Part shown: piece by piece, positions 53,383 to 64,000 of the stretch
Position numbering within the stretch: position 1 is the first letter of the stretch
Layout: the number at the start of each line of letters is the position of its first letter
Assembly (NCBI RefSeq): GCF_021287135.1
Contig: NZ_JAJTBB010000026.1
Location: forward strand, 1 to 64,000
DNA: 64,000 nucleotides
Reading direction: 5' to 3'
Source: Acidovorax sp.
GTDB taxonomy: Bacteria > Pseudomonadota > Gammaproteobacteria > Burkholderiales > Burkholderiaceae_C
Notes under the pieces: model-generated
The model's database searches: none
Told to the model about the DNA's origin: nothing
The model's input: the letters and a program-made list of their open reading frames with translations, nothing else
Translations under genes and position numbers: made by a program

Positions 53383-54693
53383 TCAATGCCCGCCGGGCGC
53401 CGTGGCGCGGCTGTCGCGGTTCAGCAGGGCGTAGAGCAGGATGGCGCCGAACGTCGCCGTGCCGATGCCGCCCAGCGCAAACTGGCCGAACTTGAGCGTG
53501 AAGTCGCCCGTGCCCAGGATCAGCGTGACGGCCGCGACGATCAGGTTCTTGTTCTGCGAGAAGTCCACCCGGTTGTCCACCCAGATCTTGGCCCCGGCCA
53601 CCGCGATCAGGCCGAACACCACGATGGACACCCCGCCCATCACCGGCAGGGGAATGGTCTGGATTAGTGCCCCGAACTTGGGGCTGAAGCCCAGCACCAG
53701 CGCAAACACCCCCGCCAGCAGGAAGACCGCGGTGGAGTAGATCTTGGTGGCGGCCATCACGCCGATGTTCTCGGCATAGGTGGTCACGCCCGTGCCGCCC
53801 GCGCTGCCGCTGACCATGGTGGCAATGCCGTCGCCCATGAACGCGCGGCCCATGTAGCGGTCCAGGTCGCGGCCGGTCATGGCCGTCACGGCCTTGATGT
53901 GGCCCAGGTTCTCGGCCACGAGGATGATGGCCACGGGCGCGATCAGCAGCAGCGCGTTGCCGTCGAACACCGGCGCCGCAAAGTTGGGCACGCCCACCCA
54001 GGAGGCGTTGGCCAGCGCCGAGAGGTCGATGGGCTTGCCCAGGCCCAGGCCGTTGGTGAACACCGCGTAGAGCAGGCTCGCGACGATCAGACCCACGAGG
54101 ATCAGCAGGCGCTGCACCATGCCGCGCGTGAGCACGGCCACCAGGCCCACGCTCACGAAGGTGACCAGCTGCATCCAGCTGTCGAAGTTGCTGGCCGCCA
54201 TGTTCTTGACGGGGATGCCCGCCAGGTTCAGGCCGATGACCGCGACCACGGACCCGGTGACCACCGGCGGCATGAAGCGCTCAATCCAGCCCGTGCCGAC
54301 GGCCTGCACCAGCACCCCGATCAGCGTGTAGACCAGGCCGCAGGCGATGATGCCGCCCAGCGCCACCGCGATGTTGGCGTTGGCCCCCTTGCCCGCATAC
54401 CCCGTGGCCGCGATCACCACGCCGATGAACGCAAAGCTCGAGCCCAGGTAGCTGGGCACCTTGCCGCCCGTGACCAGGAAGAAGATCAGCGTGCCGATGC
54501 CGCTCATCAGGATCGCCACGTTGGGGTCAAAGCCCATCAGGATGGGCGCCAGCACCGTGGCGCCAAACATCGCAATCACGTGCTGCACGCCCATCACAGC
54601 CGTCTGCGGCCACGGCAGCCGCTCGTCCGGCGCAATCACGCCCCCCTGCTGCAGCACTTCGGCGCTCTTCACGCGCCAGTTCATCAATCCCAT
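53383..54693 (-). CDS. NCS2 family uracil/xanthine permease
   Basis: A 436-residue nucleobase transporter of the UraA branch. The protein has about 12-14 hydrophobic helices, the QHVIAMFGATVLAPILMGFDP segment (about residues 37-57), and VAENLGHIKAVTAMTGRDLDRYMGRAFMGDGIATMVSG (about 264-301, in part), the signature for uracil binding with Glu in AENLGH. It imports uracil or a related base with protons. AAGGAACC precedes the ATG at 54693. Longer starts upstream were rejected. Confidence 0.92.
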   Translation of the reverse strand: MGLMNWRVKSAEVLQQGGVIAPDERLPWPQTAVMGVQHVIAMFGATVLAPILMGFDPNVAILMSGIGTLIFFLVTGGKVPSYLGSSFAFIGVVIAATGYAGKGANANIAVALGGIIACGLVYTLIGVLVQAVGTGWIERFMPPVVTGSVVAVIGLNLAGIPVKNMAASNFDSWMQLVTFVSVGLVAVLTRGMVQRLLILVGLIVASLLYAVFTNGLGLGKPIDLSALANASWVGVPNFAAPVFDGNALLLIAPVAIILVAENLGHIKAVTAMTGRDLDRYMGRAFMGDGIATMVSGSAGGTGVTTYAENIGVMAATKIYSTAVFLLAGVFALVLGFSPKFGALIQTIPLPVMGGVSIVVFGLIAVAGAKIWVDNRVDFSQNKNLIVAAVTLILGTGDFTLKFGQFALGGIGTATFGAILLYALLNRDSRATAPGGH

Positions 54694-54835
54694 GTTGTCG
54701 GTTCCTTGTGGTTGAGGCGTGGATGCTACCGTCCCCCACAGGCCGCCCGCGGGCCTCCCCAAGCCCCGCCAGACCGGCGCGCGCGGGGTACGATGCAGGC
54801 CCGCCCGCCCCCCAGCGCCCCACGCTGCCGCCGCC

Positions 54836-55585
54836 ATGCCTGCTTTGCCGTCCTGCCCCTCCTGCCGCCAGCCCATGCAGGTCCACCGGTTTGCCAGCAA
54901 CATGGGCCCCGAGCTGGAGCTGGACATCTGCTTTGCCTGCCAGGGGCTGTGGTTCGACCGGCACGAGAACCTCAAGCTCTCGCCCCGTGCCGTGGTGGAG
55001 CTGTTCCGGCTGCTGCACGAGCACCGCGCAGACCAGCACCACCCCCTGCCCGAGCGCATGGCCTGCCCCCGCTGCGACACCTCGCTGGCCCGGGGCTTTG
55101 ACGTGGTGCGCAGCGGCCGGTACATGGTCTACCGTTGCGCGCGCCAGCACGGGCGCTTCAGCACGTTCTCGTCGTTCATGGTGGAGAAGGGCTTCGTGCG
55201 GCACATGACGCGGCCCGAGATCGACGACCTGGCCAAACGCGTCGGTGCCATCTACTGCACCAGCTGCGGCGCTCCGGTGGACATCCGCAAGGACCACGCC
55301 TGCCCCTACTGCCGCGCCGCGTTCTCGCTGATCGATCCCGACGCCGTGGTGCGCGCCATGGAAGGCTACGCGCAGGCCGGCGCCCGAGCCCGGCTGGCGG
55401 GGGCTGCCGCACCGCCCGTGGACATCGGCGATGCGCTCGTGGCCCTGGAACGCGACCACGCCCGCGCCGAGCGCGAGCGGCAGCAGCGCGCCTTCAGCAG
55501 CGCCAGCAGCGCCGACGACGTGTCGTTCACCGGCGACCTGCTGGCCGCCGGGGTGGCGCTGGTGTGGGCGCTGGTCAAGGACTGA
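54836..55585 (+). CDS. zinc-ribbon (zf-TFIIB type) protein
   Basis: A 249-residue soluble protein with three cysteine-pair regions: CPSC and CFAC (about residues 7-35), CPRC (about 79), and CTSC with CPYC (about 139-155). The pattern fits zf-TFIIB-like zinc ribbons. The C-terminus has a helical part and a short hydrophobic end. Function unknown. ATG at 54836 begins directly at the first zinc-ribbon. Confidence 0.75.
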   Translation: MPALPSCPSCRQPMQVHRFASNMGPELELDICFACQGLWFDRHENLKLSPRAVVELFRLLHEHRADQHHPLPERMACPRCDTSLARGFDVVRSGRYMVYRCARQHGRFSTFSSFMVEKGFVRHMTRPEIDDLAKRVGAIYCTSCGAPVDIRKDHACPYCRAAFSLIDPDAVVRAMEGYAQAGARARLAGAAAPPVDIGDALVALERDHARAERERQQRAFSSASSADDVSFTGDLLAAGVALVWALVKD

Positions 55586-55920
55586 TCCGCCCGGGCCGCG
55601 CCCAGCCTTCGCGCCCTAAGGCAACGCTGAACAAGCCTCCCCGTACGGCGCATCCCTGGCTCAGGACGGTTTGCGGCGTTGCAAATCCTCGCGATAGCTA
55701 CGGCTATCGCTGCGGTTTGCGCCTTGCAACCCATCCCGATCCAGGGCCCGCCGCATCGTGGCGACTTATCCAACGTCGCCCTAATTCCATGCCGCCTGAC
55801 GGGCATGGGTTGCATTGCCCCGCGGTCGGCCCACAATGGCGCGAAAACCGGCGCGGGCCCTGCACCGCACGCCGCAACAGCAACCACCGTGGCGCCATCG
55901 GCCACAGGAGGAGGAGACCC
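55586..55920. other. gene-free interval with foldback element
   Basis: About 335 bp between a zinc-ribbon gene and a methyltransferase gene. Half of it is the foldback element 55615-55784. The rest includes a strong ribosome binding site AGGAGGAGG at the far right end and no coding region I can support. Confidence 0.6.
55615..55784. mobile_element. MITE-like foldback element
   Basis: About 170 bp whose two halves are imperfect inverted repeats. The centre is a perfect palindromic hairpin, GCGATAGCTACGGCTATCGC (55691-55710). The outer ends CTAAGGCAACGCTGAACAAG and (reverse complement of the right end) TTAGGGCGACGTTGGATAAG are similar. CGCCCTAA occurs at both borders. It carries no gene. Confidence 0.7.
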
Positions 55921-56805
55921 GTGCCGCCCCCCCGCAGCCGACGCCGTGTCCGCCCACCCGGTGCCCCGTGCCCCGCCCCCGATCTGCTGGCGCGCGCCCA
56001 GCTGCCGCCCGTGCCCGGCACGCTGCTCATCCCGCTGGCCGCGCGGGCCCTGGGCGGGCGCTATTTCCCGTGGCTGGAATGCGGCGACGCCGTGGCCGCC
56101 CGGCTGTGGGCGCAGCTGGGCGCCGACGCCACGGCCACGCTGGACGACCTGCCCACCGTGCTCAACGTGCTGTGGCGTACCCAGGCCCTCAAGGCCGCGG
56201 GCCGCGCGTTCTTTGCCGAGCACCCGCAAGCCCTGGGCGTGAACCTGGGGTGCGGCCTGACGCACCACTTCCAGTGGCTCGACACGGGGGCCAACCACTG
56301 GCTGGATGCTGACCTGCCGGCCGTGATGGCGCTGCGCGAAGCGCTGCTCTCCCCGCGCTGCCCGCGCCAGCGCCATGCGCAGGTGGACCTGACCCAGCTG
56401 GGCTGGTGGCAGCGGCTCGGTCTTGCGCAGGGCGCCGCCGCGCAGCCCGTGCTGGTGCTGTGCGAGGGCGTGCTCATGTACCTGCAGCCGGCCCAGGTGC
56501 AGGCGGTGCTGGCGGAGTTTGCCGAGCACGCGCCGCCGGGCTCGCGCCTGCTGCTCGATGCCGTCACGCGCCAGGCCGTGGGCCGCGCCCGCGTGCATGC
56601 CAGCCTGGCGTCCACCGGGGCCGAGTTCCACTGGGGCGTGGGCCGCATGGCCGAGCTGGCCGGCGCGCACCCGCGTCTCACGCTGCTGCGCGAGCAGAGC
56701 GTGTCGGAGTGCTATGGATGGGCCGGGCTGGCGCTGGACGCCTTCACGCGCCCCTGGCTGGGTGCGCCGCTGTACGGCCTGGCCACCCTGGGGGTGGAGG
56801 ACTGA
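55921..56805 (+). CDS. class I SAM methyltransferase (PPM1/LCMT type)
   Basis: A 294-residue methyltransferase starting at GTG 55921, selected because AGGAGGAGG stands just before it. After a basic N-terminal tail it has LLIPLAARALGGRYFPWLECGD (about residues 38-59, in part), NVLWRTQALK, the SAM motif GVNLGCGLTHHFQWLD (about 107-122), LDADLPAVMALREALL and VLVLCEGVLMYLQPAQV. This matches the leucine-carboxyl-methyltransferase-like family often linked to polyketide or small-molecule O-methylation. No partner genes are near, so the target is unknown. Confidence 0.85.
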   Translation: MPPPRSRRRVRPPGAPCPAPDLLARAQLPPVPGTLLIPLAARALGGRYFPWLECGDAVAARLWAQLGADATATLDDLPTVLNVLWRTQALKAAGRAFFAEHPQALGVNLGCGLTHHFQWLDTGANHWLDADLPAVMALREALLSPRCPRQRHAQVDLTQLGWWQRLGLAQGAAAQPVLVLCEGVLMYLQPAQVQAVLAEFAEHAPPGSRLLLDAVTRQAVGRARVHASLASTGAEFHWGVGRMAELAGAHPRLTLLREQSVSECYGWAGLALDAFTRPWLGAPLYGLATLGVED

Positions 56806-56841
56806 CCGGCACTGGCGCCCCCCGCCGTGATGGATGGGGGC

Positions 56842-56896
56842 GAAAAATGCCTGCAGGCCAATCCAGGCAAGCGCAAGCAGCTATGGTTTTTGAAGC
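56842..56896 (-). repeat. dispersed 60-bp repeat, copy E
   Basis: On the minus strand it has CATAGCTGCTTGCGCTTGCC, then AGGCATTTTT. It is diverged but keeps the order. It supplies the stop codon TAG and about the last residues of the UbiM-type protein. Confidence 0.72.
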
Positions 56897-58161
56897 GCTA
56901 CCGCTGGCCGCGATCCCAGCACCTGCAGCCACCCGGGCGGCTTGCCCGTCAGCTGGCCCACGATGGCCGCCTGCAGCGGCGGCAGGCGCCGGGCGCCCTG
57001 CAGCACCAGTTGCCGCAGCAGCCGGGGCACGGGCCGGGCGTCGGTGTACAGGCGCACGATGGCGTTGGTGCCCTGGTAGATGGGCCAGGCGTGGCGGTGG
57101 TGTTCGCGCGCATAGCGGTCCAGCGCGCCGGGGTTGCCCAGGTCCTGCCCCTGCTGGCGGGCCTCCACCAGCGCGGCGGTGAGCCGCTCCACGCCGGCCA
57201 GGCCCAGGTTGTAGCCGTGCGCGGTGACGGGGTGCATGCCCACGGCCGCGTCGCCCAGCAGCGCACAGCGCAGGCCGGCAAAGCGCTGGGCGTACACGGC
57301 CACCAGCGGGTAGGCAAAGCGTTCGCCCACCAGGGCCATGGGGCCCAGGCGGCCGTCGAACTGCGCCTGCACCTGGGCGGCGAAGTCCTCGGGGGCCAGG
57401 GCCATCATCGCCGCGGCGTCGGCCGAGCCGGCGGTGACCACCACGGAGCACAGGGCATGCCCCACGGGCGCATCCGGCAGGGGCAGCACGGCCAGCGTGC
57501 GCTCGTAGCCAAAGCACTCGTGCGCGACACCGCCGTGCGGCTGGGCGTGGCGCATGCGGCAGACGATGACGGTGCGGCCGAAGTCGGTCATCTGCGCGCC
57601 GATGCCCAGCTGGCGCCGGGTGGCGGAAAAGCGGCTGTCCGCCGCCACCAGCAGCGGCGCGCGCAGGCGTTGCGCGGCTGTGCCGGGGGCGGCGCCGGCC
57701 GGCACGCAGTCCAGCTCGGCATGCGTGGAGAGCGCGGCCACGCGCGTGACCTGCGTCCCGGCGAGAATGCGCACGCCGGCGGTGCGCGCCGCCACGTCGT
57801 AGGCGCTGCGGCGCAGGGCGTGGTTGGGCACGATGAAGCCCAGCACCCCGGGCCCCGCGGAAGGGGCGTCCAGCTGCAGCGCGCTGTGGCCGCCCAGCGG
57901 GCCGTCGTGCACCTGGGCCTGCGTGATCTCGCCCACCTCGCCGGGGGCCAGCGCGGCCCAGCTGCCCAGGCGCTGCAGCGTGGCGCGGCTGGGGTGCGTG
58001 AGCGCGATCTCGCGGCCATCGGGGGCGGGGTCGGCCAGCGCGGCCTGCGACTGCTGCTCGACCACGGTGGCGGTGAACCCGGCTTGCGCCAGGGAGGTGG
58101 CCAGCGACAGGCCCGCCGGGCCTGCACCGACGATGAGGACGTCGCTGTCGGGAGTCGTCAT
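56881..58161 (-). CDS. ubiM: UbiH/UbiF/UbiM family FAD-dependent hydroxylase, probably UbiM
   Basis: A 426-residue aromatic-ring hydroxylase that acts in ubiquinone synthesis. The N-terminal FAD motif is DVLIVGAGPAGLSLATSLA (about residues 7-25), the second motif is LLVAADSRFSATRRQLG (about 158-174), and the third is LLGDAAVGMHPVTAHGYNLGL (about 288-308). HPVTAHGxNLGL rather than HPIAGQGLNLG is what I recall from UbiM. The C-terminal ALQKP and stop lie in a dispersed repeat. The start at 58161 is supported by the motif position. Confidence 0.82.
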   Translation of the reverse strand: MTTPDSDVLIVGAGPAGLSLATSLAQAGFTATVVEQQSQAALADPAPDGREIALTHPSRATLQRLGSWAALAPGEVGEITQAQVHDGPLGGHSALQLDAPSAGPGVLGFIVPNHALRRSAYDVAARTAGVRILAGTQVTRVAALSTHAELDCVPAGAAPGTAAQRLRAPLLVAADSRFSATRRQLGIGAQMTDFGRTVIVCRMRHAQPHGGVAHECFGYERTLAVLPLPDAPVGHALCSVVVTAGSADAAAMMALAPEDFAAQVQAQFDGRLGPMALVGERFAYPLVAVYAQRFAGLRCALLGDAAVGMHPVTAHGYNLGLAGVERLTAALVEARQQGQDLGNPGALDRYAREHHRHAWPIYQGTNAIVRLYTDARPVPRLLRQLVLQGARRLPPLQAAIVGQLTGKPPGWLQVLGSRPAVALQKP

Positions 58162-58281
58162 GAAAAAGGCGGCGGCCCCCGGCGGTGGGGGGGCGCTGTG
58201 GTGTGCGGAGCGCCATTGTGGGCACAGCCGCCGCCCCGGGCTTTGCCCTGCGTCAATGCGGCGCGGCAGCGCGGCGCACAG

Positions 58282-58345
58282 GTTGCTATATTTTGAGTAG
58301 CTGCTCGCGCTTTCTGCACGGGCGCTGGAGGCCAAAATGCCTCCA
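58282..58345 (+). repeat. dispersed 60-bp repeat, copy F
   Basis: GTTGCTATATTTTGAGTAGC, TGCTCGCGCTTTCTGCACGG, GCGCTGGAGGCCAAAATG. Same core order as copies B and D. Lies between ubiM and the next minus-strand gene. Confidence 0.82.
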
Positions 58346-58356
58346 AGCCGTTGCCG

Positions 58357-58794
58357 TCAGCTGCGGGCCGGCTTGCGGGCGCCCTTGGCGGCGGGCTTCT
58401 TGCGGCCGCCGCTGCCGGCCTTCTTGCCGCGCAGGTGCAGGCCCCAGGTCACCAGCAGCCACAGGTAGGCCGCGCCCACGGCGTAGGTGGCCACGGCCGG
58501 CAGCGACAGCGCGGGAGCGGTGAGGGAGCGGCGGTTGAGCGTGGTCTCCAGCAGGGCCAGCGTGCCGGAGCCCAGCGCCGGCTGGGACGCGGCGCTGCCC
58601 TGGCGGGCCACGCGCGCGGCCATGAAGGTGAAGAATTCCATGAGCAGCGCGCCGATCAGGAAGCAGGCCAGCAGGGCCAGCAGATGCCCGGCGGCGCGGC
58701 GGTCGCCCCGCACCAGGAAGGCCAGGGCCGAGATCAGCACCAGGGCGGGCAGGGCCCAGACCAGGGCGGGCCAGGCGGTCGAAAGCAGTTGCAT
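58357..58794 (-). CDS. small membrane protein with basic tail
   Basis: A 145-residue protein with three or four hydrophobic helices (about residues 8-28, 35-58, 95-118) and a lysine/arginine/alanine-rich C-terminal tail (KKPAAKGARKPARS). No family recognised. The ATG at 58794 opens with a hydrophobic helix. It lies 116 bp after the mechanosensitive-channel-like gene. Confidence 0.6.
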   Translation of the reverse strand: MQLLSTAWPALVWALPALVLISALAFLVRGDRRAAGHLLALLACFLIGALLMEFFTFMAARVARQGSAASQPALGSGTLALLETTLNRRSLTAPALSLPAVATYAVGAAYLWLLVTWGLHLRGKKAGSGGRKKPAAKGARKPARS

Positions 58795-58910
58795 GGACGA
58801 ACGGAAGGGTGGGCGCGAGAAGGGCCAGCGCACCGCCCGGGGCGGGCGGTGCGGCATGGCGGGCTGCGCATCATAGACCGCGCGGACCTTGCAGGAACGT
58901 GAACAAGTTC

Positions 58911-59642
58911 CTACGGCAGCGGTCCCCCCCGGTCGTCCGGCGGGCGGGGCGGGGCATCGCCGGGCGGGCCGGGCCGGGGGCGCCGGGGCCACCAGCTTTC
59001 GATGCGGTCCGCGGCCCAGTCCTTGCCACCCAGGCCGAACGCCAGCGCCACGGCAAACACCACGCCGCCCAGGAGGATCAGGAAGGTCTGCCGCACGATG
59101 CTGCCGCCCACCTGCAGCTGGTCCAGCGCGATGAGCACCACGAACACCACGATGCCCCCCTGCGCCAGGCTGCCCAGCAGCGCGGCGTCGGGCAGCTTCA
59201 GGCGCCGGCAATAGGCCGCCACGGTGTTGCCCATGAACCGCGCGAAATACGCGCCGAAGGCCAGCACCAGCAGGGCGACAAACACATTGGGCAGGAACCA
59301 CACGATGCGGCTGAGCAAGGCCGTCACGTAGCTCAGCCCGAGGCCATTGAAGGCCACCAGCAGCGCGGCCAGCAGCACCAGCCAGTAGACCAGCAGCCCG
59401 AAGAGCGAGGTGGTGTCGCCCTCCATGCCGCCCTGGCGCAGGAACGCGTCCAGCCCGGCGCGCTCGGTCAGCACCTTGAAGTTGATGGCGCGCAGGCCGC
59501 GCGTCACGGCAAAGCGTGCCGCCTTGGCCAGCAGCCAGCCGCCCAGCACCACCAGCAAGGCGATCAGCACGCGCGGGAGGAATGCCCCCACCTGGTAGAG
59601 CATGGCCCGCGCCGGCTCCAGGTGAATACCAAAGTTGTCCAT
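58911..59642 (-). CDS. MscS-related membrane protein with conserved TM helix repeats
   Basis: A 243-residue inner-membrane protein. Two related hydrophobic units appear, LPRVLIALLVVLGGWLLAKAARF (in part, about residues 23-43) and LPNVFVALLVLAFGAYFARF (about 119-138), the Conserved TM helix (PF05552) seen in mechanosensitive channel relatives. More helices follow, then a Pro/Arg-rich tail. It lacks the large MscS beta domain, so it may sense tension or be a regulatory relative. It starts 37 bp after TreS. Confidence 0.8.
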   Translation of the reverse strand: MDNFGIHLEPARAMLYQVGAFLPRVLIALLVVLGGWLLAKAARFAVTRGLRAINFKVLTERAGLDAFLRQGGMEGDTTSLFGLLVYWLVLLAALLVAFNGLGLSYVTALLSRIVWFLPNVFVALLVLAFGAYFARFMGNTVAAYCRRLKLPDAALLGSLAQGGIVVFVVLIALDQLQVGGSIVRQTFLILLGGVVFAVALAFGLGGKDWAADRIESWWPRRPRPGPPGDAPPRPPDDRGGPLP

Positions 59643-59678
59643 GGGTGTGTCTCGGGTTGGAAGGGGAAGAAGGCCGCC

Positions 59679-63068
<3,390 letters not shown>

Positions 63069-63106
63069 GGTGGTGCGGTCCCTCGGGCGTTGCTGGTTCG
63101 CAATGG

Positions 63107-64000
63107 TTATTCGAAGTGGTCGAAGTCCTGCTCGCGGCGCACGCGCCGCCGCACCGCGAACACGTGGGCCGGCATGCGGTGCGGATCGAGCTGCACGAAA
63201 TGCCAGTCCCCCTGCCACACGAAGCGCTGCTGGCTCAGCAGGTCGTGCATCTGCCACGGGTCGCCTTCGGCGCCGGGGCCGTTGACCCAGGCCGCCGCCA
63301 GGTTCACCCAGCCCGACTGGGTGTGGTGCGGGTCGAGGTTGACCACCGTCACCACCGTGTTGCGGCCGTCGTCAGAGCGCTTGGCGTAGGCGATGAGCGC
63401 CGGGTTGTCCAGCGGCAGGAAGCGCAGCCCCTCATTGCGGTGCAGGGCAGGGTTGTCGCGACGGATGCGATTGACGTGGGCGATGAAGCTGGCGAGGTTG
63501 CCGGGGCGGTCCAGGTCCCAGTGGCGGATCTGGTACTTCTCCGAATCCAGGTATTCCTCGCTCCCCGGCTCGCGCGGCAGGTGCTCCATGAGCTCGTACG
63601 CGGGCCCGTAGATGCCGTAGCTGGCCGACAGCGTGGCCGCCAGCACCAGGCGCGACATGAACACGGCCGGCTCGCCGCCCTGCAGGTGCTCGTGCAGGAT
63701 GTCGGGCGTGTTGGGCCACACGTTGGGGCGGAAGTAGTCCTTGCCCGGGCCGTGTGCCAGCTCGGTGAAGTACTCCACCAGCTCTTCCTTCGTGTTGCGC
63801 CACGTGTAGTAGGTGTACGACTGCGTGAACCCCCGCTTGGCCAGCCCGTGCATCACCTTGGGCCGGGTGAAGGCTTCGGCCAGAAAGATCACGTCCGGGT
63901 GCTTGCGCTGGAGTTCGGTGATCACCCATTCCCAGAACGGGAAGGCCTTGGTGTGCGGGTTGTCCACGCGGAAGATGCGCACGCCCTCGCCGATCCAGTG
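63107..64000 (-). CDS. glgE: GlgE maltosyltransferase, C-terminal part
   Basis: The C-terminal part of the alpha-1,4-glucan:maltose-1-phosphate maltosyltransferase; the reading frame continues past the window end. The visible part begins HWIGEGVRIFRVDNPHTKAF, followed by FLAEAFTRPKVMHGLAKRGF and SYTYYTWRNTKEEL, and YGIYGPAYELMEH, all GlgE signatures. It extends glucan with maltose units from maltose-1-phosphate. The stop at 63107 is 38 bp before treS, so both are in one operon for alpha-glucan synthesis from trehalose. Confidence 0.93.
   Translation of the reverse strand, partial: HWIGEGVRIFRVDNPHTKAFPFWEWVITELQRKHPDVIFLAEAFTRPKVMHGLAKRGFTQSYTYYTWRNTKEELVEYFTELAHGPGKDYFRPNVWPNTPDILHEHLQGGEPAVFMSRLVLAATLSASYGIYGPAYELMEHLPREPGSEEYLDSEKYQIRHWDLDRPGNLASFIAHVNRIRRDNPALHRNEGLRFLPLDNPALIAYAKRSDDGRNTVVTVVNLDPHHTQSGWVNLAAAWVNGPGAEGDPWQMHDLLSQQRFVWQGDWHFVQLDPHRMPAHVFAVRRRVRREQDFDHFE

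Noticed and set aside
51655..53667. A 670-codon plus-strand frame opposite the CoA-transferase
   Set aside because: Shadow of a conserved CoA-transferase; no ribosome binding site and no recognisable domain.

Overview
The window reads as chromosomal DNA of a GC-rich betaproteobacterium, most likely a Comamonadaceae member close to Acidovorax. The evidence is the gene order mnmG-rsmG-lysE-parA-hydrolase-parB, a Bug/TctC receptor, a monomeric isocitrate dehydrogenase, IPTL-CTERM type sorting signals and several families of small intergenic repeats that I associate with this family. The assignment is an inference; no rRNA or other species marker is present. I found no tRNA, rRNA, CRISPR array, phage or intact insertion sequence.

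Layout. 1-444: end of an IPTL-CTERM surface protein. 643-6220: SapC-family protein, then a tightly overlapping set (GNAT, fatty acyl-AMP ligase, acyl carrier protein, short-chain dehydrogenase, cytochrome P450) that looks like a small acyl-ACP tailoring pathway of unknown product. 6272-9163 (minus): cysteine-cluster protein, DsbA-like protein, a 30-cysteine protein with an internal exosortase-like signal, and an FMN reductase. 9338-15085: mnmG, rsmG, LysE exporter, parA, hydrolase, parB, with four parS sites. ParB carries an in-frame palindromic insertion in its most conserved region. 15324-21760: secreted protein, membrane methyltransferase and a four-gene locus ending in LpoB and a CsgG-like protein, whose spacers carry a hairpin repeat. 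21881-27626: lipoprotein hydrolases, AraC regulator with divergent MFS transporter, small HhH and DUF1993 proteins. 27770-30004: isocitrate dehydrogenase. 30209-36454 (minus): the ligase-associated DNA repair quartet (MBL exonuclease, ATP-dependent ligase, Lhr-like helicase, PdeM), each joined by short overlaps or gaps. 36677-43071: BON protein, YnfA plus ArsR-type regulator divergent from NIPSNAP and monooxygenase genes, methyltransferase, DUF4256, FAD-linked dehydrogenase. 43240-49609: TetR, TctC receptor, carboxylesterase, membrane proteins, two divergent EF-hand proteins, cobalamin adenosyltransferase. 49896-56805: thioesterase, amino acid-type binding protein, CoA transferase, uracil/xanthine permease, zinc-ribbon protein, a foldback element and a methyltransferase. 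56881-64000 (minus): UbiM-type hydroxylase, membrane proteins, and the GlgE pathway (fused TreS-maltokinase and the end of GlgE).

The most distinctive non-gene content is the repeats. A six-copy element of about 60 bp supplies stop codons and C-terminal tails to three genes. A three-copy element of about 125 bp has a central hairpin whose arms differ between copies but still pair. A 26-bp element is inserted twice in the helicase gene, and a 170-bp foldback element lies before a methyltransferase. The strongest candidates for undescribed biology are the acyl-AMP ligase/ACP/P450 cluster, the internally sorted cysteine-rich protein and the element inside ParB.
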